A DNA stretch of 7,823 bases from Desulfobacteraceae bacterium (GTDB lineage Bacteria > Desulfobacterota > Desulfobacteria > Desulfobacterales > Desulfosalsimonadaceae): contig JAABTZ010000134.1 in NCBI GenBank assembly GCA_011389605.1, positions 1 to 7,823 on the forward strand. Direction: 5' to 3'. Shown here one piece after another: positions 1 to 5,277 of this stretch. A model generated the notes under the pieces. It did no database searches and had not been told where the DNA came from. It saw nothing but the letters and a program-made list of their open reading frames with translations. How positions within the stretch are numbered: position 1 is the first letter of the stretch; each line of letters begins with the position of its first letter. The position numbers and the translations under genes were made by a program.

Positions 1-20
1 CTCGTAAAAAGTCACTTTAA

Positions 21-144
21 GACGGCTTTGTAAAAAGTCCAAGATCAAGGCTTGCGCGATTTTGAAGAATACAGCGTACTTAGCCGTACGTGAAATTCTG
101 AAAAATCGCGGGTAACGCAAATATTGGACTCTTACGAAGTCGTC
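21..144. repeat. Imperfect 124-bp palindrome, probable MITE-like dispersed repeat
   Basis: The two halves are inverted copies of each other, centred at 82/83. The core is CGTAC (75-79), loop TTAGCC, GTACG (86-90). Further out, CGCGATTTT (55-63) pairs with AAAATCGCG (102-110), GTCC (37-40) with GGAC (126-129), and GACGGCTTTG at 21-30 with a slightly diverged match ending at 144. One-base indels in each arm keep the overall symmetry. No reading frame is present. The length, full-length palindromy and intergenic position fit a non-autonomous miniature element or a REP-like repeat; I recall similar arms scattered in Desulfobacterota genomes but could not check. Transcribed, it would form a long hairpin ending about 37 bp before the binding-protein start codon. 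No clean target-site duplication was found. Confidence 0.7.
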
Positions 145-167
145 ACTTTGAAAATCAAATTTTTCAC

Positions 168-174
168 AGGAGGG
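168..174 (+). promoter_or_regulatory. Strong Shine-Dalgarno of the binding-protein gene
   Basis: AGGAGGG lies 7 bases before the ATG at 182 and fixes this start. A second ATG at 175 is out of frame. A small AT-only-loop hairpin (TGAAAA 149-154 with TTTTCA 161-166) sits immediately upstream and is probably too weak to block initiation. The strong site fits the usual need for excess binding protein over permease. No convincing -35/-10 pair was seen between the palindrome and this site. Confidence 0.85.
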
Positions 175-181
175 ATGTGTA

Positions 182-1447
182 ATGAAAAAAGCAATTATAA
201 GTTTTATGCTAAGCATTTTTTGTCTGGCCTCATTTTCCACGGCCTGCCTGGCTGATGATACCATCCGGCTGGCCTACATTGATCCCCTGACAGGCGCTTT
301 TGCCAATGTCGGTGACATGGGCCTCAAACATTTCGAATACATGGCCGAGCTCATCAATGAAAATGGCGGCATTCTGGGCAAAAAACTCGAAATTGTTCCA
401 TTTGACAACAAAACCAACCCCAAGGAAAGCCTTATCCAGCTCCAGCGAGCTGTTGACCAGGGCATCCAGTTTATCACCCAGGGCAACGGTTCCAGTGTGG
501 CCGGGGCCCTGATTGAAGCGGTCAACAAGCACAACCGGCGTTATCCGGATCAAAAGGTTCTCTACTTCAATTACGCCGCAGTCACTCCGGCCTTTACCAA
601 CGAAAAATGCAGCTTCTGGCATTTCCGGTTTGACTTTCACGTGGATATGAAGATCTCTGCAATCACCAATTATATTAAGGAAAAACGGCCTGATATCAAA
701 AAAGTCTATCTAATTAACATGGACTATGTCTTCGGCCACGCGGTGAGTGACGCGGCCAACAGCATGCTCAAGGAAAGACGTCCGGACATTGAGATCGTGG
801 GAGACACTTTCCATCCCCTGGGCAAGGTTAAGGATTTCTCCCCTTATATCGCAAAAATCCAGGCTTCCGGGGCGGATGCCGTTATCACCGGCAACTGGGG
901 AAATGACATGGCCCTTCTGATTAAGGCTGCCAAGGATGCCGGTCTTGATGCGAATTTCTTCACCTTTTACGGAGGCGGCCTGGGTACGCCCGCGGCCATC
1001 GGGGATGCCGGAAAAGACCGTGTTTTCCAGGTAATTGAATGGCATAATGCGCTTCCCATCGAGGAAAACAAGCCCGAGGATGAAGCGTTTTACCTTCGCT
1101 TCCAGAAAGAGTACGCCAAGGACAGCAGCCTGGAATGGTATTACGGGCGCATCCGTACCATGATGGAAATGGTAAGAAATGCTTTTGAAAAGGCCGGAAA
1201 AGCCGACCCCGAAGCCGTCGCCGAAGCCCTTGAAGGCATGACTTACGAGACTCCTTACGGCACGGCGCTGATGCGCGCAGAAGATCACCAGCTCATCATG
1301 CCCCTTTACATCGCCAAAATGGTGGCACAAGGCCAGCATAACGCCAAGTATGATGTGGAAAACACCGGTATGGGCTGGGTTACCATGGGCCGGGTGGAGG
1401 CCGAAAATGTGGCCATGCCAACGACCTGTGACATGCAGAGACCCTAA
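182..1447 (+). CDS. Periplasmic substrate-binding protein of a Liv-type (HAAT) ABC importer
   Basis: Captures a substrate in the periplasm and delivers it to the LivHM channel encoded just downstream. The N-terminus is a classical export signal (KK, then a hydrophobic core) with a likely signal peptidase I site after Ala24 (ACLA/DD). Cys22 in STAC could alternatively act as a weak lipobox. The mature protein opens with TIRLAYIDPLTGAFANVG, typical of the type I periplasmic-binding fold (LivK/COG0683). The GNGSS segment at residues 101-105 and YAAVTPAFTN near 130-139 lie where this family contacts the ligand's carboxylate and amino groups. At 421 residues it is longer than E. coli LivJ/LivK (about 370). 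Cys143 and Cys416 could form a disulfide, which is speculation. The neighbours confirm an uptake role; the ligand is unknown and could be branched-chain amino acids, another amino acid, amide or aromatic acid. Confidence 0.93.
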   Translation: MKKAIISFMLSIFCLASFSTACLADDTIRLAYIDPLTGAFANVGDMGLKHFEYMAELINENGGILGKKLEIVPFDNKTNPKESLIQLQRAVDQGIQFITQGNGSSVAGALIEAVNKHNRRYPDQKVLYFNYAAVTPAFTNEKCSFWHFRFDFHVDMKISAITNYIKEKRPDIKKVYLINMDYVFGHAVSDAANSMLKERRPDIEIVGDTFHPLGKVKDFSPYIAKIQASGADAVITGNWGNDMALLIKAAKDAGLDANFFTFYGGGLGTPAAIGDAGKDRVFQVIEWHNALPIEENKPEDEAFYLRFQKEYAKDSSLEWYYGRIRTMMEMVRNAFEKAGKADPEAVAEALEGMTYETPYGTALMRAEDHQLIMPLYIAKMVAQGQHNAKYDVENTGMGWVTMGRVEAENVAMPTTCDMQRP

Positions 1448-1459
1448 GCTGTTTGTAAT

Positions 1460-1493
1460 AAAGGGCCCTGCAAAAAATTCAGCAGGGCCCTTT
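1460..1493 (+). terminator. Perfect 12-bp-stem hairpin between binding-protein gene and livH
   Basis: AAAGGGCCCTGC (1460-1471) and GCAGGGCCCTTT (1482-1493) are perfect inverted copies around a 10-base loop. The stem is GC-rich with an A run on the 5' side and T run on the 3' side, but the T run is only three bases and lies in the stem. It begins 12 bp after the binding-protein stop codon. It could be a leaky or bidirectional terminator, or an mRNA-stabilising 3' hairpin. Either would give more binding protein than permease, a common arrangement in binding-protein-dependent importers. Confidence 0.7.
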
Positions 1494-1510
1494 CACGCGG
1501 CCATCTTGCC

Positions 1511-1539
1511 TTGAAAATCTGAAGCAACGCCTATATATA
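1511..1539 (+). promoter_or_regulatory. Possible sigma-70 promoter for livHMGF
   Basis: TTGAAA (1511-1516, five of six to TTGACA) is followed after 17 bp by TATATA (1534-1539, four of six to TATAAT) in an AT-rich CTATATATAA stretch. It lies between the hairpin and livH, so it could supply separate transcription of the permease genes. Against it, the predicted start near 1546 leaves only about 12 bases of leader and would cut off the weak GGGA at 1543-1546 that might serve as ribosome-binding site. Confidence 0.3.
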
Positions 1540-1558
1540 AGCGGGAAACGAGCAGACT

Positions 1559-2512
1559 ATGCTGGAATTCATCCTCTTTTCTTGCATCAACAGTATTATT
1601 TACGGCCTGCTACTGTTCATGTTATCCAGCGGGCTGACCCTTATCTTCGGGCTCATGAACGTGCTTAACTTCGCCCATGCAAGCTTTTTCATGCTGGGCG
1701 CCTATTTTGCCTTTCAGATCAGCACCTATATCGGATTCTGGCCGGCACTTTTTCTGGCTCCCATGTTTGTGGGCCTGGTAGGGATATTTATAGAACGCTA
1801 CGGCCTGCGTTCGGTTCACAAGCACGGCCATGTGGCCGAACTTCTGTTCACCTTCGGGGTTTTCTATTTAATTGACGAGGTTGTTGTGCTCATATGGGGC
1901 CGCAACCCGGTTGCCTACAAGGTTCCCGAAGGACTTGATTTTACCCTGCTCACCATTATGAACACCAATTTTTCTGCTTACCGTGCATTCATGATTCTTA
2001 TATCCCTTGGCATGTTTGCAGTTCTTTTCTTTGTAATCACCCGTACCCGTATAGGTCTGATTATCCAGGCCTCGCTTACCAATCCGGACATGGTCGGGGC
2101 CCTGGGCCACAATGTCCCATCGGTCTTCATGTATGTGTTTGGCGGGGGGGCGGCCCTGGCCGGTCTGGCCGGGGTAATCGGGGGAAACTACCTTATCACG
2201 GAACCCGCCATGGCCCAGAATCTTGGACCAATAGTTTTTGTGGTGGTAGTTGTCGGCGGCATGGGTTCACTGACCGGGGCCTTTGTGGCCTCGCTTCTCA
2301 TAGCCACCCTGCAGACTTTTGCAGTTGGCTTTGAGGTCTCCATATCAGATCTGCTGGCGGTATGGGGCATTTACCCGGGCGAAATCGGAAGCTTTTTCGA
2401 GGATATCCTGCGAATCCAGATTTCCCACACCCGCGGGATGCTTCCCTATCTGTTTATGATCCTCATGTTGATATTCAAACCCAAAGGCCTCATGGGAACA
2501 CGTGAAGAATGA
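1559..2512 (+). CDS. livH: Liv-type ABC importer permease, LivH family
   Basis: One of the two inner-membrane subunits forming the translocation channel with LivM. The start (hydrophobic helix, then LSSGLTLIFGLMNVLNFAHASFFMLGAY) matches the family opening SGLTLIFGvmnviNFAHG. Several further membrane helices follow, and the sequence ends KPKGLMGTREE, like the family's RPxGLFG. The cytoplasmic coupling segment is near residues 160-185 (TRTRIGLIIQASLTNPDMVGALGHN region). At 317 residues it is slightly long, because residues about 257-292, between the penultimate and last helices, form an amphipathic and acidic stretch that most LivH proteins lack. The ribosome-binding site is weak (GGGA or ACGAG upstream). 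It overlaps livM by 4 bp (ATGA), implying translational coupling. Substrate specificity is unknown. Confidence 0.93.
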   Translation: MLEFILFSCINSIIYGLLLFMLSSGLTLIFGLMNVLNFAHASFFMLGAYFAFQISTYIGFWPALFLAPMFVGLVGIFIERYGLRSVHKHGHVAELLFTFGVFYLIDEVVVLIWGRNPVAYKVPEGLDFTLLTIMNTNFSAYRAFMILISLGMFAVLFFVITRTRIGLIIQASLTNPDMVGALGHNVPSVFMYVFGGGAALAGLAGVIGGNYLITEPAMAQNLGPIVFVVVVVGGMGSLTGAFVASLLIATLQTFAVGFEVSISDLLAVWGIYPGEIGSFFEDILRIQISHTRGMLPYLFMILMLIFKPKGLMGTREE

Positions 2513-3786
2513 ACGATACAGCTCTTTTTACCAAACGCGGCTTTATCATTAAAATCGGCCTCCTGCTGGCGGTCACAATTATTATATTTCTGCTGCCGCA
2601 GATCTTTAAATCCCGGTTTGCCCACTCCATATTAAACCAGATGGGCATTGCAGTGATTTTTGCCTTGTCCTATAATATGCTGCTCGGCCAGGGCGGCATG
2701 CTCTCCTTTGGCCACGCGGTGTTTTACGGCCTGGGCGGATTTATGGCCATACACGGTCTTAACATGGTAAACAATGGAACCGTACCCATTCCCACTGAAC
2801 TGATGCCGCTTTTGGGAGGGCTTTTCAGCTGTTTATTCGGCCTTGTATTCGGTTTTATCTCTACCCGGCGCGCAGCCATACCCTTTGCCCTGATCACCCT
2901 GGGCATCGGGGAGCTCATTGCATCATCCGCCCTGATTCTGCCGTCTTTTTTCGGGGGAGAGGAGGGCATCTCCGCTAACCGGTGGACCGACGTCACTTTA
3001 AGTAATCTCAACTTCGGCCATGCCAGCGAGGTTTATCTCCTGATTGCCGCATGGATGATCATAAGCGTTCTGCTCATGTACCTGCTGACCCGGACGCCTC
3101 TTGGCCGGATTGCCAACGCGGTCCGGGACAACCCGGAAAGAGCCCAGTTTATCGGCTACGACCCCCACAAGGTGCGGACAATTCAGTTTGCCCTGTCAGC
3201 CTTCTTTGCCGGTATTGCCGGTGGATTGTTTGCCATCAACTATGAAATTGTAACCACGCACACCGTTGGCATGATTCCGTCTGCCGAAGTCCTCATGATG
3301 ACCTATATCGGCGGTGTTGGCCATTTTTTCGGCCCTATCCTGGGCGCTGTGCTCATCACGTTCTTGCAGCTTATTTTAACCAGTGTCACTCACGCATGGC
3401 TGATTTATTTCGGTCTTTTATTTATCGGCATGGTGCTCTGGGCTCCAAATGGGCTTTCCGGGCTGATAATGCTCCATGAACCGGTGTGGAAAGCCGGATT
3501 GCTCAGGCGCCTTTTTCCGTCCTACGCAAAAGCCATGGTGCCTGCCCTAACCATTTTTTTAGGAGTTCTTATCCTTGTGGAGGTCAATTATCATCTTTCC
3601 CTTAGCATCGATCCGGAATCGCCCATGACTTTGTTTGGCATTGAGTTCAGTGCCCAGTCCGCGGTCCCGTGGATACTGTGTATCGCGCTGATGGCCCCGG
3701 GATTCTTTGCTTTCAGAAAAGCTGCCGGCCAAGTACGCAGAGCCTGGGATGAGGTTACACATACGATACAGAAAGGAAGCAGCTGA
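2509..3786 (+). CDS. livM: Liv-type ABC importer permease, LivM family, with C-terminal membrane extension
   Basis: Second channel subunit, partner of LivH. The conserved family stretch NMLLGQGGMLSFGHAVFYGLGG lies near residues 57-80. The ATPase-coupling loop (TPLGRIANAVRDNPERAQFIGYD) is near 195-217, followed by SAFFAGIAGGLFA, and the core ends around 325 at WAPNGLSGLIMLHEP, where many LivM proteins stop. A further ~100 residues follow, with two extra predicted membrane segments (about 344-363 and 384-402) and a charged cytoplasmic-type tail (RKAAGQVRRAWDEVTHTIQ). The total of 425 residues is at the long end for the family. The start overlaps the livH stop by 4 bp with only a weak Shine-Dalgarno, and the stop shares a base with the livG start (TGATG), so all are probably cotranslated. 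Confidence 0.92.
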   Translation: MNDTALFTKRGFIIKIGLLLAVTIIIFLLPQIFKSRFAHSILNQMGIAVIFALSYNMLLGQGGMLSFGHAVFYGLGGFMAIHGLNMVNNGTVPIPTELMPLLGGLFSCLFGLVFGFISTRRAAIPFALITLGIGELIASSALILPSFFGGEEGISANRWTDVTLSNLNFGHASEVYLLIAAWMIISVLLMYLLTRTPLGRIANAVRDNPERAQFIGYDPHKVRTIQFALSAFFAGIAGGLFAINYEIVTTHTVGMIPSAEVLMMTYIGGVGHFFGPILGAVLITFLQLILTSVTHAWLIYFGLLFIGMVLWAPNGLSGLIMLHEPVWKAGLLRRLFPSYAKAMVPALTIFLGVLILVEVNYHLSLSIDPESPMTLFGIEFSAQSAVPWILCIALMAPGFFAFRKAAGQVRRAWDEVTHTIQKGSS

Positions 3787-4538
3787 TGCCTGACGTGGTT
3801 CTCTCTCTTAAAGGGATCAGGAAAAATTTTGGCGAGAGCGAAATCATAAGCGGCGTCGATCTGGATGTTTTTCAGGGTGAGCGGCACGCTATTATTGGAC
3901 CCAATGGGGCCGGCAAATCAACCCTGTTTAACCTGATCAGCGGTCTTTACAAGGTAAGTAAAGGAAAAATCGAGCTAAATGGCAAGGACGTTACAGGAAT
4001 TTCTCCGCATAAGATCAACCGGCTGGGCCTGAGCCGGAGTTTTCAGACAACCAATATTTTTCCGAATATGAGTATTTTCGAAAACATCCGCTGCGCTCTT
4101 CTCTGGTCCATGGAGTTTGGCTACGCATTCTGGCACATCTGCGACCGGAAAAAAGAGTTAAACGAAAAAGCCCGGGGTGTTGTAAAACAAATCGGCATGG
4201 ACGACCGGGCCTTTATGACAGCAGGTTCCCTGTCTTACGCTGATCAGCGGGCACTTGAAATAGGAATCACCATTGCCAGCGGGGCTGAAATTATCCTGCT
4301 CGACGAGCCCACGGCCGGTATGAGCCGGGGAGAAACCGAACGGACAGTGGCCTTTATCCGCAAGGTCACTGAAGGCAAAACCCTTATCATTGTGGAGCAT
4401 GACATGGGCGTGGTTTTTGATGTGGCCGATCGTATTTCGGTTCTTGTTTACGGAGAAATCATAGCCACTGACACACCGGATGCCATCCGGCGCAACCCAA
4501 AGGTCCAGGAAGCCTATCTGGGCAGGGAGGCCGGATAA
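3786..4538 (+). CDS. livG: Liv-type ABC importer ATPase, LivG family
   Basis: Cytoplasmic ATPase that pairs with LivF to power the LivHM channel. Visible motifs: Walker A GPNGAGKST (residues 38-46, Lys44), Q-loop Gln87 in SRSFQTTNIF, signature LSYADQRALEIG (149-160), Walker B IILLDE (169-174, catalytic Glu174) and H-loop His205 in IIVEHDM. It also has the LivG-type ~25-residue helical insertion before the signature (WSMEFGYAFWHICDRKKE). The 250-residue length is normal. The signature is weaker than LSGGQ; LivG proteins usually read LSYGxQ, and here the glycine is Ala152. Its own Walker A, Walker B and H-loop are intact. The ATG is preceded by AAGGAAG at 3773-3779 with good spacing, and overlaps the livM stop by one base. 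Confidence 0.95.
   Translation: MPDVVLSLKGIRKNFGESEIISGVDLDVFQGERHAIIGPNGAGKSTLFNLISGLYKVSKGKIELNGKDVTGISPHKINRLGLSRSFQTTNIFPNMSIFENIRCALLWSMEFGYAFWHICDRKKELNEKARGVVKQIGMDDRAFMTAGSLSYADQRALEIGITIASGAEIILLDEPTAGMSRGETERTVAFIRKVTEGKTLIIVEHDMGVVFDVADRISVLVYGEIIATDTPDAIRRNPKVQEAYLGREAG
4525..4530 (+). promoter_or_regulatory. Shine-Dalgarno that sets the livF start at 4540
   Basis: GGGAGG lies 9 bases before the ATG at 4540, inside the last codons of livG. It favours 4540 over an in-frame ATG at 4480, which would add 20 residues (MPSGATQRSR...) that have no counterpart at the usual LivF N-terminus and would overlap livG by 59 bp. Confidence 0.8.
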
Positions 4539-4539
4539 T

Positions 4540-5235
4540 ATGCTTGAAGTCTCTGATCTTAATGCTTATTACGGCCGAAGCCACATTCTGCAGGGTGTAA
4601 ACCTGAAGGTAAGGCAGGGGGAAATTGTCAGCCTTTTGGGCCGAAACGGCGTGGGACGTTCAACCACATGCAAAGCCATTATGGGTCTTGTTCATCCTTA
4701 CGGATCCATCCGCTTTAAAAATCAGGAAATCGCCGGCCTAAAACCCCACGCCATTGCCCGCCTGGGCATCGGTTACGTCCCTGAAAACCGCGAAATTTTC
4801 CCCCGGCTAACAGTTCTTCAAAATCTTGAACTGGGCCAGAAAGAAAAACGCCAGACAGGTCCCTGGACAATTGACGAGGTGTTTAAACTATTTCCCCGGC
4901 TGGGCGAAAGAACCCATGTGCTTGGCGGATTTATCTCCGGCGGTGAGCAGCAGATGCTGACCATGTGCCGAACACTTCTGGGAAACCCTGATTTTATTAT
5001 GATCGATGAACCCACCGAAGGACTTGCCCCCAGGATGGTGGAACAGGTAAGCCGGCTTATCCAGCAGATCGCTGAAAGCGGCATCTCAGTTTTGCTCGTA
5101 GAGCAGAAGCTGACCATCGCCATTGCAATATCCCACCGGCTCTATGTCATGGGTCACGGCCGGATCGTATTTCAAGGAACCACGGCGGAATTCGAGGCGC
5201 ACGAATCGGTGCGCAAGGAATGGCTGGAAATATAG
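4540..5235 (+). CDS. livF: Liv-type ABC importer ATPase, LivF family, with Walker A Lys-to-Arg change
   Basis: Second ATPase of the importer, partner of LivG; 231 residues from the chosen start, normal for LivF. It opens MLEVSDLNAYYGRSHILQGV, a standard LivF start. The Walker A is GRNGVGRST (34-42): Arg40 stands where ATPases have the phosphate-binding Lys. The codon is CGT, which differs from both Lys codons at all three positions, so a single base error cannot explain it. The Q-loop position has Glu82 (YVPENREIF), the signature is ISGGEQQML (132-140, canonical), Walker B is FIMIDE (152-157, Glu157 present), and the H-loop His is replaced by Gln189 (VEQK), as is usual in LivF. It starts 1 bp after livG stops. 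The gene is the last of the operon; its stop lies 37 bp from the convergent efflux gene. Assignment is firm; ATPase activity of its own site is doubtful. Confidence 0.94.
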   Translation: MLEVSDLNAYYGRSHILQGVNLKVRQGEIVSLLGRNGVGRSTTCKAIMGLVHPYGSIRFKNQEIAGLKPHAIARLGIGYVPENREIFPRLTVLQNLELGQKEKRQTGPWTIDEVFKLFPRLGERTHVLGGFISGGEQQMLTMCRTLLGNPDFIMIDEPTEGLAPRMVEQVSRLIQQIAESGISVLLVEQKLTIAIAISHRLYVMGHGRIVFQGTTAEFEAHESVRKEWLEI

Positions 5236-5254
5236 ACAAGGCAGAGGGTCCCGG

Positions 5255-5277
5255 CCGGAGCTGGCCAGCAGCTCAGG
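5255..5277. terminator. Weak hairpin in the convergent gap between livF and the efflux gene
   Basis: GAGCTG (5258-5263) and CAGCTC (5269-5274) form a 6-bp stem with a 5-base loop, extendable by CC/GG across one G-A mismatch. It overlaps the end of the minus-strand gene and sits next to a CCGGCCGG palindrome (5251-5258). There is no T run on either strand, so it is not a canonical intrinsic terminator. It may still slow both convergent transcripts, or termination may be Rho-dependent or caused by transcript collision. Confidence 0.3.

Noticed and set aside
11..149. GTCACTTT at 11-18 and 142-149 as a target-site duplication of the palindromic element
   Set aside because: The right copy overlaps the palindrome arm (142-144) while the left copy is separated from it by two bases, so the geometry is not that of a clean duplication.
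124..155. TTGGAC (124-129) with a downstream AT-rich -10 as promoter of the binding-protein gene
   Set aside because: No hexamer close to TATAAT lies at 16-18 bp spacing; the match was too poor to list.
710..1339. 209-residue open frame on the minus strand
   Set aside because: It lies wholly antisense to the well-supported binding-protein gene, has no recognisable domain and no good ribosome-binding site; it reflects codon bias of the real gene.
148..1519. Shared 9-mer TTGAAAATC upstream of the binding-protein gene (148-156) and of livH (1511-1519) as a common operator
   Set aside because: It is short, AT-rich and not palindromic, and only two copies were found; chance is a sufficient explanation.
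4480..4539. Longer livF starting at ATG 4480
   Set aside because: The extra 20 residues are translated from livG in another frame, do not resemble any LivF N-terminus, and the GGGAGG at 4525 is positioned for the ATG at 4540.
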